From Bacillus cytotoxicus (GTDB lineage: Bacteria; Bacillota; Bacilli; Bacillales; Bacillaceae_G), in NCBI RefSeq assembly GCF_023715645.1, contig NZ_JAMBOP010000008.1:1-64000 (forward strand): a DNA stretch of 64,000 nucleotides, read 5' to 3'. Shown piece after piece: positions 26,427-34,250 of the stretch (the stretch's first letter is position 1; each line of letters starts with the position of its first letter). A model generated the notes under the pieces. It saw nothing but the letters and a program-made list of their open reading frames with translations, searched no databases and had not been told where the DNA came from. Position numbers and translations under genes: made by a program.

Positions 26427-27086
26427 ATGAAATATCGTTCAGTTTTTGATATTATTGGCCCAGTTATGATCGGACCATCTAGTTCGCATACAGCAGGTGC
26501 AGCAAGAATGGGGCAAGTTGCTCGTCAGTTGTTTCGTCATGAACCTGAAAAAATTATCATTTCGTTATACGGTTCGTTTGCAAAAACATATCGAGGTCAT
26601 GGCACGGATGTAGCACTTGTAGGAGGAATACTAGGATTTGAAACGGATGATCCTCGCATTCCAAAGGCGCTTGAAATTGCAAAAGAACATGGAATTGACG
26701 TTACGTTTATTGAAGAAGAAGCACAAGCAGTTCATCCAAATACAGCGGAAATTCGTTTGTATAAAGGTGAGGATGAAATTGAAATCGTTGCCTGTTCAAT
26801 CGGCGGTGGGAAAATTGAAGTAGTGGAGCTTAATGGATTTGATTTGCAATTAACAGGAACAAGTCCAGCGCTTCTTATTGTAAATAATGACCGCTTCGGA
26901 GCAATTGCTTCTGTTACATCTATTCTTGCAAAATACGAAATTAACATTAGTATGATGAATTCTTCACGTAAGGAAAAAGGAAGCAAAGCGCTAATGGTTA
27001 TTGAAACAGATCAGCTATTAGCTGATGAAGTTATCGATGAAATTAGAGCGCAGCAAAATATTTGTCAAGTAACAATTATGGATTAA
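26427..27086 (+). CDS. sdaAB: L-serine dehydratase beta subunit
   Basis: 219-residue subunit of the iron-sulfur L-serine deaminase (serine to pyruvate and ammonia). N-terminal SSSHTAGAARMG with GPSSSH motif, and a C-terminal ACT domain (about 150-219, NDRFGAIASVTSILAKYEINI) that likely senses serine. GGGGGAAC precedes the ATG. Followed 18 bp later by sdaAA. Confidence 0.93.
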   Translation: MKYRSVFDIIGPVMIGPSSSHTAGAARMGQVARQLFRHEPEKIIISLYGSFAKTYRGHGTDVALVGGILGFETDDPRIPKALEIAKEHGIDVTFIEEEAQAVHPNTAEIRLYKGEDEIEIVACSIGGGKIEVVELNGFDLQLTGTSPALLIVNNDRFGAIASVTSILAKYEINISMMNSSRKEKGSKALMVIETDQLLADEVIDEIRAQQNICQVTIMD

Positions 27087-27104
27087 TAGCAAGGGGGACA
27101 CATC

Positions 27105-27983
27105 ATGTTTCGAAATGTAGCGGAACTAATTGCACAGGCAGAAGAGAAAAATGTAAAAATCGCAGAGATTATGATTCAATGTGAAATGGAAACAAGAAAC
27201 CTTCCTCGTGAAGAAGTAATCGCTGGTATGGAAAAGAACTTAGTTGTAATGGAACAAGCAGTTGAGCGTGGAATTCAAGGTGTAAAATCTCCGACTGGCC
27301 TTACTGGTGGAGATGCAGTGAAAGTACAGGCATATATGAATAGTGGAAAAGGCTTGTCCGGGGATACAATTTTAGATGCAGTAAGTAAAGCTGTCGCAAC
27401 GAATGAAGTAAATGCTGCGATGGGGATTATTTGTGCAACGCCAACGGCTGGTTCAGCAGGGACGGTACCAGGTGTACTATTTGCATTAAAAGAAAAATTA
27501 AACCCAACGCGTGAAGAAATGATTGAATTTCTATTTACAGCTGGTGCATTTGGTATGGTTGTAGCGAACAATGCTTGCATTGCCGGGGCAGCTGGTGGGT
27601 GTCAAGCAGAAGTTGGTTCGGCAAGTGGGATGGCAGCTGCAGCTGCTGTTGAAATGGCTGGAGGTACGCCTGAACAGGCTGCAACAGCAATGAGTATTGC
27701 ACTTAAAAATATGCTCGGATTAGTATGTGATCCTGTTGCAGGACTTGTAGAAGTACCATGTGTAAAACGTAACGCAGCTGGTGCATCAAATGCGATGATT
27801 GCAGCTGATTTATCATTAGCTGGTGTGACGAGTGTCATTCCGTGTGATGAAGTAATTGAGGCAATGTATCGTATTGGACAAACGATGCCAAGTGCACTTC
27901 GTGAAACAGCTGAAGGCGGTCTTGCTGCAACGCCGACAGGACGTCGTTTACAGGAAGAAATTTTTGGGAAGAAAAGTGAATAA
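27105..27983 (+). CDS. sdaAA: L-serine dehydratase alpha subunit, [4Fe-4S]
   Basis: 292-residue catalytic subunit. Cysteines likely to bind the cluster lie in NNACIAGAAGGCQAEVG, GLVCDPVAG and EVPCVKRN. AAGGGGGAC precedes the ATG. Needs SdaAB; oxygen-sensitive enzyme in the family. Ends in a bidirectional terminator shared with proI. Confidence 0.94.
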   Translation: MFRNVAELIAQAEEKNVKIAEIMIQCEMETRNLPREEVIAGMEKNLVVMEQAVERGIQGVKSPTGLTGGDAVKVQAYMNSGKGLSGDTILDAVSKAVATNEVNAAMGIICATPTAGSAGTVPGVLFALKEKLNPTREEMIEFLFTAGAFGMVVANNACIAGAAGGCQAEVGSASGMAAAAAVEMAGGTPEQAATAMSIALKNMLGLVCDPVAGLVEVPCVKRNAAGASNAMIAADLSLAGVTSVIPCDEVIEAMYRIGQTMPSALRETAEGGLAATPTGRRLQEEIFGKKSE

Positions 27984-27985
27984 GC

Positions 27986-28018
27986 AAAAAAACCTTGCTG
28001 CGTCAGCAAGGTTTTTTT
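27986..28018. terminator. Bidirectional terminator sdaAA / proI
   Basis: AAAAAACCTTGCTG pairs with CAGCAAGGTTTTTT; T-run on both strands. Confidence 0.92.
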
Positions 28019-28856
28019 ATTTTTCATTTACAAATTTCTCTAACGTTTCACCGAGCTCGTGAGAACGTTTTGTTGCTTCCGTAATACATTGAATCAATGC
28101 TTCTTGAAACTTGAAACTTTTTAATACCTCAATACCAGCTTCTGTCGTTCCTCCTGGCGATGTAATTTCTTTTCTTAATATAGAAGGGTGCTTTTCGTTT
28201 GTTTTTAACATCTCTGCGGCGCCAATCATTGTTTGGAGAATAAGTGATTTCGCAACAGTTTCCTCTAATCCGATTTGTTTTGCTGCGTTTTCCATTGCTT
28301 CCACAACGTAATAAATATATGCTGGACCGCTACCTGATAAAGCGGTGACAGCATGCATATGTTTTTCTTCTACAACAGACACAAGACCGATTGTTTCAAA
28401 AAGCGTTTTTGCCAGCATAATATGCTCTTCTTTTGCATGAGCAGAAGGAGAAATGGCAGTAGCAGATTTTAAAATGGCTGATGATGTATTTGGCATTGCC
28501 CTAATAATAGGAACATCCTTTTTCAGCAAAGTGACGATGGATGCCGTGGATACGCCAGCCAGTAATGAAATGATTAATTGATTTTTCGTAATATAATCTC
28601 GTAATGGAGTAAGAGCCTCCACAACATCTTTTGGTTTCATTGCTAAAAATATAATATCAGCGTTGGTAATCAGCTCTTTTTTATCTTGTGTACCATGTAC
28701 ACCGTAACGGTGATGCAACTCTTGCAACCTTCTTTTATTAGAGTGATTACTAACAGTAATTTGTTTTCCTTTTACAACTTGGGCTTGTAATAATCCAGCA
28801 ATTGTAGCTTCGGCAATCGCCCCTGCGCCGACAAAAGCAATTTTTTGTAATGACAT
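28017..28856 (-). CDS. proI: Pyrroline-5-carboxylate reductase
   Basis: 279-residue NAD(P)H-dependent enzyme for the last step of proline synthesis. Rossmann motif GAGAIAEA near the N-terminus, AMPNTSS, and the C-terminal ALSGSGPAY and TSPGGTTEAGI signatures. AAAGGAGGAC precedes the ATG at 28856. Position upstream of yqjP-yqjQ matches B. subtilis proI (yqjO). Confidence 0.93.
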   Translation of the reverse strand: MSLQKIAFVGAGAIAEATIAGLLQAQVVKGKQITVSNHSNKRRLQELHHRYGVHGTQDKKELITNADIIFLAMKPKDVVEALTPLRDYITKNQLIISLLAGVSTASIVTLLKKDVPIIRAMPNTSSAILKSATAISPSAHAKEEHIMLAKTLFETIGLVSVVEEKHMHAVTALSGSGPAYIYYVVEAMENAAKQIGLEETVAKSLILQTMIGAAEMLKTNEKHPSILRKEITSPGGTTEAGIEVLKSFKFQEALIQCITEATKRSHELGETLEKFVNEK

Positions 28857-29031
28857 GATGTGTCCTCCTTTTATTATGCGTATGCGGATAGCGTATTTAA
28901 ATTTACATACATTCGGTTCTTCGTAGAAAACTCCTTCTTTTTATCTGAAAATAATGACAAATTTTTATGTAAGATGTAAACTGAAGGAAGATTCATTTTT
29001 TTGAAACGGAGAAACAGAGGGGGCATATAGT

Positions 29032-29982
29032 ATGACAGTTATTCATAGATTGGAAATTCCTGTTCCATTTGCGGTAGAAAGCGTTAATGTTTTTTTAGTG
29101 GAGGGAGAAACATTAACATTAATTGATACAGGAACGAATACTGAAGAAGCGAAACTAGCATTAGAGAAGCAACTAAATGCATTAGGATATAAGATAGAAG
29201 ATATTGAAACAGTTGTGCTCACACATCACCATGCCGATCATTGCGGATTATTGGATATATTCTCTAATCAAACAAATATTGTTGGCCATCCGTGGAATGA
29301 ACCGTGGATTACACAAGACCCGCAATTTCTAAAGCGATATCAACAATTCTTTTTAGAAGAATCTAGACATTTTGGAGTTCCTGAAACATTTTTAAAACAA
29401 AGTGAATCGTTAACGAAAACAATGATTTATGCCTGTAAACGTTCGCTTACACATACTGTAAGGGAAGGAGATCACATTGCTTCGTTGCCAGAATTTACGG
29501 TGATTGAAACACCGGGGCATGCTTCTACACATATTTCTTTATATCGTGAAAAGGATGGATTGCTAATAGGTGGTGATGCCTTAATTGGACATATTTCTTC
29601 TAATCCAATTTTAGAGCCGCCATATGAAGGAGAAACAGAACGAGCAAAGCCGTTGCTGCAATACAATGACACGTTAAAGCGCTTAGCTAGTATGAGTATT
29701 TCACGTGTTCTACCTGGGCACGGGGAAGATATTATCGATGTGAAAAAATTAGTAAATGAGCGTCTCCGAAAACAAGAGGCGCGTGCGTTTAAAGTGTTAA
29801 ATTTATTAAAGGAACAACCGATGACAGCATTTGAAGTGTGCGTTAAGCTCTTTCCTGTGCTATATGAAAAGCAGTTGCCGCTTACAATCTCTGAAACAGT
29901 TGGACAATTAGACTTTTTAGCATATAATCAACAGGTGATGATTGACAAGTCATTAGAGAAATGGATTTACTATGCAAAGTAG
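29032..29982 (+). CDS. yqjP: MBL-fold hydrolase (YqjP)
   Basis: 316-residue metallo-beta-lactamase fold with THHHADHCG zinc motif, TPGHASTH, GGDALIG and LPGHGED, plus a C-terminal winged-helix-like tail as in LACTB2-type proteins. GAGGGGGC precedes the ATG. Its stop is 9 bp before the yqjQ start. Substrate unknown. Confidence 0.85.
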   Translation: MTVIHRLEIPVPFAVESVNVFLVEGETLTLIDTGTNTEEAKLALEKQLNALGYKIEDIETVVLTHHHADHCGLLDIFSNQTNIVGHPWNEPWITQDPQFLKRYQQFFLEESRHFGVPETFLKQSESLTKTMIYACKRSLTHTVREGDHIASLPEFTVIETPGHASTHISLYREKDGLLIGGDALIGHISSNPILEPPYEGETERAKPLLQYNDTLKRLASMSISRVLPGHGEDIIDVKKLVNERLRKQEARAFKVLNLLKEQPMTAFEVCVKLFPVLYEKQLPLTISETVGQLDFLAYNQQVMIDKSLEKWIYYAK

Positions 29983-29991
29983 GTGACAACT

Positions 29992-30786
29992 ATGAATAGG
30001 CGTTTACAAGATAAAGTAATCGTCATAACAGGAGCTTCAAGTGGAATTGGAGAAGAGTTAGCGATGCAAGCAGCAAAGTACGGTGCAATCCCTGTCCTAA
30101 TTGCTCGAACAGAAGAAAAATTACGAGCGCTCAAACAAAAAATTGAAACCGCATATCGTACTTCTTGCCATTATTATGTGTTGGATGTAAGGAATGAAGA
30201 AGAAGTAAAACTTGTTTTTGCACAAATGCTTCAAGATATAGGACGTATTGATATACTAGTCAATAATGCTGGCTTTGGGGTGTTTAAAACGTTTGTTGAT
30301 GCATCCGTTCAAGAAGTTAAGGATATGTTTGATGTAAATGTATTCGGTTTAGTAGCGTGTACGAAAGCGGTATTACCTTATATGATCGAACGAAATAGTG
30401 GCCATATCGTGAATATCGCTTCAATGGCAGGGAAAATTGCAACGCCGAAATCAAGTGCATATGCAGCAACGAAACATGCGGTATTAGGGTTTACAAATAG
30501 TTTGCGTATGGAACTTGCAAATACAAACATTACTATAACAGCAATTAATCCAGGTCCAATTGATACAAACTTCCATACGATAGCAGATCAATCTGGTACA
30601 TATATAAAAAGTGTAGAACGTTACATATTAAAACCAAACTATGTAGCGCAGCAAATTGTAAAAGCAATCGTAATGAAAAAGCGTGAAGTAAATTTACCGA
30701 AGTGGATGAATTTAGGACCGATTATTTTTTCATTGTTTCCAGGGTTATTCGAGCGTGTTGCGGGAAAATCATTAAGTAAAAAATAG
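29992..30786 (+). CDS. yqjQ: Short-chain dehydrogenase/reductase (YqjQ)
   Basis: 264-residue SDR: cofactor motif TGASSGIG (about residues 12-19), NNAGFG, and catalytic Ser-Tyr-Lys in SMAG...YAATKH. ATG 29992 chosen with AGGTGAC just upstream; a GTG at 29983 overlaps that site. Likely co-transcribed with yqjP. Substrate unknown. Confidence 0.88.
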   Translation: MNRRLQDKVIVITGASSGIGEELAMQAAKYGAIPVLIARTEEKLRALKQKIETAYRTSCHYYVLDVRNEEEVKLVFAQMLQDIGRIDILVNNAGFGVFKTFVDASVQEVKDMFDVNVFGLVACTKAVLPYMIERNSGHIVNIASMAGKIATPKSSAYAATKHAVLGFTNSLRMELANTNITITAINPGPIDTNFHTIADQSGTYIKSVERYILKPNYVAQQIVKAIVMKKREVNLPKWMNLGPIIFSLFPGLFERVAGKSLSKK

Positions 30787-30819
30787 GAGATTCTCAAAAA
30801 GAGAATCTCCTATTTTTTT
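30784..30819 (+). terminator. Terminator after yqjQ
   Basis: TAGGAGATTCTC pairs with GAGAATCTCCTA around five A, followed by seven T. Confidence 0.93.
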
Positions 30820-30835
30820 GAATATAAATGAAAAA

Positions 30836-31192
30836 GTAACTGCTCAGTCACTCTATGAAAAACCGACAGAAAAGTATTTTTTTAAATGGTCAAGAGGGAC
30901 TGGCCATGCATAGGAGCGGTCAGGGCCTTTTCCTGCCATGCGCAAAGTTTTAAAACAAAGAGAGGCAGCGAGTGCGGGTTATGTTTTGTTTTGGAAAGCG
31001 GTGATTTGTAAGTTGAAAAATGAAAAACACAACAGAATTTTTTTAGATGGGCCGGAGCACCTGTCCGAGCGTGGTAGCGGTCAGGGCCTATTTTGTGCCA
31101 CGTGCAAAGTTTTAAACCAAAGGGATTAAGCGAGTGCGGGTCATGTTTTGCTTTGTGTAGCAGCAATTTGTATGTTGGAAAATAAAATATAT
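30836..31192 (+). repeat. Chimeric A/B repeat, two tandem units
   Basis: Starts with a family A left end (GTAACTGCTCAGTCACTC) and core at about 30898-30921, continues as a family B right half (GTGCGGGTTATGTTTTG), then a second complete B core and right half ending near AAATATATAAT. No A right end and no 8-bp duplication are found. Confidence 0.65.
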
Positions 31193-31206
31193 AATCTTCT
31201 CGTTCT

Positions 31207-31392
31207 TTAGGGCAACGTAATATACTCATACACGACATCTTCTACAGCCTCATATAAATCGATTTCCGCATTGTTAGAAATAATATTTTGAATACGTTCT
31301 ATGAGCGTTTGGTAGTCTTCTTCTGAAGTTGGCGTACATTGATATTGTTGAAAACTTTTTGTAATCATTTTTTTGATTAATTTTTCATTCAT
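31207..31392 (-). CDS. yqzH: YqzH family small protein
   Basis: 61-residue acidic, helical protein resembling Bacillus YqzH, which also lies next to yqjQ. ATG at 31392 chosen: ATAGGTGA lies 8 bases upstream, whereas the in-frame GTG at 31404 lies within it. Function unknown. Confidence 0.65.
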   Translation of the reverse strand: MNEKLIKKMITKSFQQYQCTPTSEEDYQTLIERIQNIISNNAEIDLYEAVEDVVYEYITLP

Positions 31393-31553
31393 GATTTTTT
31401 TCACCTATATGTGTATATGTATTGTTTTTATTGTACTTGAATATGAAAAGAAAATCTCTATATTGTTTAATTGTGTATAAAAATTCATTACTTTATTAGT
31501 AAAATGACTTTTAATATAAGTTTTTTAATAGTATAAAATTTATAAATATTTAA

Positions 31554-31617
31554 TTTATTCTATAAATATACAATGCTATAATCATATTTAAATCTAAAAA
31601 GGTAATGAGGAGGAATT
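31554..31617 (+). promoter_or_regulatory. Predicted promoter and Shine-Dalgarno of small ORF
   Basis: TTTATT (31554-31559), 17 bp, TATAAT (31577-31582), then GAGGAGG before the ATG at 31618. The 31393-31553 stretch is AT-rich and otherwise featureless. Confidence 0.45.
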
Positions 31618-31815
31618 ATGAAAGCGGTGATTATTGGGGCAACAATCAATTGTGTTTCAACAAGCGGAAAATCGTTAGCATGTACAAAAGGCATTATTAG
31701 TCAGTTTATTACAAGAAAAGCAACCTTCTTCATAATAGAAGGTTGTTTTTTATTCGAAATGTCTTATCCAGCTTTCGCATTTTCTCTTTACATACTTTAT
31801 AATAGTAAGAAATAG
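31618..31815 (+). CDS. Short ORF of uncertain status containing a terminator
   Basis: 65 codons starting MKAVIIGATINCVSTSG with a strong promoter and Shine-Dalgarno, but codons about 35-45 coincide with a perfect terminator (31721-31751). Either the true product ends early after a lost stop or frameshift, or the hairpin is an attenuator. No family recognised. Confidence 0.35.
   Translation: MKAVIIGATINCVSTSGKSLACTKGIISQFITRKATFFIIEGCFLFEMSYPAFAFSLYILYNSKK
31721..31751 (+). terminator. Intrinsic terminator inside the short ORF
   Basis: CAACCTTCT pairs with AGAAGGTTG around TCATAAT, followed by six T. Confidence 0.8.
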
Positions 31816-31839
31816 AAAAATATAAGAGAGATGATGTAG

Positions 31840-32391
31840 ATGCGGGTAAATAAGAAAACATATTCATTCTTTCAACGTATTTGGCGAGGAATGAAGTTGA
31901 ATTATTATAAATTATTGCGTGCACCAGAAGGCGCGAAAATTGTCTCAAGGGGATTTGCTGTTGGGTTTGGAATGGAGATGTTAGTTATTCATACGGTTTC
32001 GCTTGTATACCTAATTTTTTATCCACTTGTTCGATTATTAAACGGTTCGTTTCCTGCAGCTGTTATCGGTAATATTATTGGGAAATTAACATTTTTACCT
32101 GTCCTTTTAATTCCTTTTGCTCATGCACTGGGAAAACTCATTTATCCTTTTGAGGTAAAAAAAATACCGATTCATCATTATACGATAGGAGACATTTTTT
32201 CAAGTAATGGGTTAACAATTTTAAGAAGCCTGTTACAAAGTGAAGTATATGTGATAATAGGTATGACGATTATAGGAACTGCACTCGGCATAATTGCTTA
32301 TTTTGTTATGCACTATTTATACGAGAAAAATCGTAAATTACGATTGACGAAAAGAAAGAAACAAATAAAAAGACCAATTGTACAACTATAA
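31840..32391 (+). CDS. DUF2062 membrane protein
   Basis: 183 residues; hydrophobic helices at about 45-65, 78-98 and 135-158, with the GFAVGFGMEMLVIHT and GNIIGKLTFLPVLLIPFAHALG stretches typical of DUF2062. Function unknown; some family members are fused to glycosyltransferases, which is not the case here. Confidence 0.75.
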   Translation: MRVNKKTYSFFQRIWRGMKLNYYKLLRAPEGAKIVSRGFAVGFGMEMLVIHTVSLVYLIFYPLVRLLNGSFPAAVIGNIIGKLTFLPVLLIPFAHALGKLIYPFEVKKIPIHHYTIGDIFSSNGLTILRSLLQSEVYVIIGMTIIGTALGIIAYFVMHYLYEKNRKLRLTKRKKQIKRPIVQL

Positions 32392-32445
32392 TGAATGCAC
32401 ATCAAATTTCCTTTTTGAATATTCTTCTAAAAAGGAGGAAAGCTG

Positions 32446-32604
32446 ATGTTTTTTTCTTATTATGATCCAAGGTACTATCCACATGTTATATATTATCCTG
32501 TTCCATATGTAAGACAGACTGTGCAACCATTACAAATAAGTAAACCTCATTTAACTACTTGGCCGTATTCAAATGTATATTATGGAAATTATTACGAAGC
32601 ATAA
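32446..32604 (+). CDS. Tyr/Pro-rich 52-residue protein, possible coat or surface protein
   Basis: Starts MFFSYYDPRYYPHVIYYPVP and ends YYGNYYEA: 14 Tyr and 6 Pro in 52 residues. An ideal AAAAGGAGGAAAGCTG lies before the ATG and a terminator overlaps the stop. Tyr-rich composition resembles small Bacillus spore coat proteins, but no family is recognised. Confidence 0.7.
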   Translation: MFFSYYDPRYYPHVIYYPVPYVRQTVQPLQISKPHLTTWPYSNVYYGNYYEA

Positions 32605-32630
32605 AGCTGCCTCTAATTAGAAGCAGCTTT
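32603..32630. terminator. Terminator shared by the Tyr-rich gene and marR
   Basis: AAAGCTGC pairs with GCAGCTTT, with an inner CTCTAATTAGA stem. Confidence 0.7.
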
Positions 32631-33075
32631 ATATATTTGCCTTTAAAATTAAATTTTGGATTGTTTGCAAGGAATGGGTTAACTGTTCCCGATCGCTTGC
32701 TGATAATGTTTGTAAATTTTCTTTTAGTTTTTTCAAAAGGAATTGCTTGTATTGATTGACTAAAGATTTTCCTTCAGCTGTAAGAGACATTAAAATAACA
32801 CGCCGATCTTTTTCGCTATAATGGCGCTCTACAAGCTCTTCTTGAATGAGTTTATTTAGCAGTGGTGTCATATTCGGTCTTGAAATAGCTAACCGTTTGC
32901 CGATTTCTGAAACTGCTAATGTATCTCGCTCATGCAATAACAACAACACCTGTGCATGTGATGGCGGCATATGTCGCTGCGAAGAGAACTCTCCAGGAAG
33001 CATAAACTTGCGATAAAAAAGAGGCACTAACGAAAGGAGATGATCAACGATGCGTTCCCATTCACGTGAATCCAT
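32629..33075 (-). CDS. MarR-family transcriptional regulator
   Basis: 148-residue winged-helix protein: HTH SEIGKRLAISRPNMTPLLNKL (in two halves around residues 57-77) and wing RHYSEKDRRVILMSLT with the family's DxRxxxxxLT pattern. GGGGGTTG precedes the ATG. It is followed on the same strand by nothing obvious to regulate; the target is unknown. Confidence 0.88.
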   Translation of the reverse strand: MDSREWERIVDHLLSLVPLFYRKFMLPGEFSSQRHMPPSHAQVLLLLHERDTLAVSEIGKRLAISRPNMTPLLNKLIQEELVERHYSEKDRRVILMSLTAEGKSLVNQYKQFLLKKLKENLQTLSASDREQLTHSLQTIQNLILKANI

Positions 33076-33181
33076 ATAACAACCCCCTTCTGTTCTTATT
33101 GTAACAAAAAAACACCCAATTGATTTAACTATATAAGTTCATTTTAATTTGTATTTATATAACCATAAATCAGAACATCGC

Positions 33182-33949
33182 CTACTTATATGATAACACT
33201 TGTTGTACAAACGATTCTGCGATTTTTCCATAGCCTTTATCATTTGGATGAACTTGATCATACAGTAAATCCTTTTGGTCATTTGGTAATAATTTGCGAA
33301 TCGGTAAGACGAGTGAAGGTTGATTTTCCTTTGAAATCGAATAGATTACTTTATTCCAATTGTCTAAGAAAACACTTGCATAGGAAGCAATGGAATCCTC
33401 CAGCTTTAATGGATTATAGAGATCAGATAAAACGATGAGTGCATTCGGATTAGCGGCACGAATTGTTTTTACAATGTTTTGTAAATCTTGTTCGAAATGA
33501 TCTTTTTCTTCATTTAATAATTTCATTCCTTCTAAAACGCCGACATCTCGCTTTATGTGTAAAACGTTATTTCCGCCAATACTAATTGTAATCATATGAG
33601 CTTCTTTTATTTTTTTCTTCATTTCTTCGGTTTGTATCATTTGTAGCAAACGATCCGTTGTTAAGCCGTTTATTGCAAGGTTATCGACGATCATTTGTTT
33701 GTGTAATTGTGTTTCTAATGTATGAGAAGCAACTTGTGCATACCCACCTTGTGTAGATCCATAACCTTTTGCAAGAGAATCACCTAGGACAAGGTGATGA
33801 AGCGTTGCATCAGTTTGTGTATCAATCCAGTGCGGAACAGTTGCTGCTGGAGATTCTTTTTGAATATTTGTCTCATGATTCTTGTCAAAATACAAAAATA
33901 TAATGATAAGAAGGAGGAGACAAACTGTAGACAAAAGAAGTTTTTTCAT
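33182..33949 (-). CDS. SGNH/GDSL-family hydrolase, membrane anchored
   Basis: 255 residues: N-terminal signal anchor (about 4-21), block I LGDSLAKGYG with catalytic Ser, block III GGNN, block V DQVHPNDKG with Asp and His. An extracellular esterase or lipase-like role is inferred. GGAGGATAAC precedes the ATG. Substrate unknown. Confidence 0.85.
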   Translation of the reverse strand: MKKLLLSTVCLLLLIIIFLYFDKNHETNIQKESPAATVPHWIDTQTDATLHHLVLGDSLAKGYGSTQGGYAQVASHTLETQLHKQMIVDNLAINGLTTDRLLQMIQTEEMKKKIKEAHMITISIGGNNVLHIKRDVGVLEGMKLLNEEKDHFEQDLQNIVKTIRAANPNALIVLSDLYNPLKLEDSIASYASVFLDNWNKVIYSISKENQPSLVLPIRKLLPNDQKDLLYDQVHPNDKGYGKIAESFVQQVLSYK

Positions 33950-34031
33950 TATGTTATCCTCCTTATAAGTGGTTATTGTATCATATTCATGATGAGAAGC
34001 AATGAGCTAAACATTACGTCTTCATGAAAAA

Positions 34032-34059
34032 TTTACAATGCTTTTACATAAAATTTGTA
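34032..34059 (+). promoter_or_regulatory. Three PhoP-box-like repeats at 11-bp spacing
   Basis: TTTACA (34032), TTTACA (34043), TTTGTA (34054), each 11 bp apart, as in Bacillus Pho boxes (TTHAYA with 4-6 bp spacers). They end 19 bp before a promoter for the LPXTG nucleotidase gene. Confidence 0.6.
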
Positions 34060-34077
34060 GAAGTACGTCAAAATTTG

Positions 34078-34107
34078 TTGACGATTGTAACGGCTGTTCG
34101 TTATGAT
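34078..34107 (+). promoter_or_regulatory. Predicted promoter of the LPXTG nucleotidase gene
   Basis: TTGACG (34078-34083), 18 bp, TATGAT (34102-34107). It leaves a leader of about 135 nt before the GTG start. Confidence 0.6.
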
Positions 34108-34250
34108 AAATTTTAGATGGGGTAAATTTATCCAACTCGCAAAGGAAGTAGGACAACTAACTTCTTTATAGATTGGATGTTTAAGAAAAAGGGACATGAA
34201 TCCCATCATTTATTTTATAACCGGGGACTATGTTATAAGGGGGATTTTTT

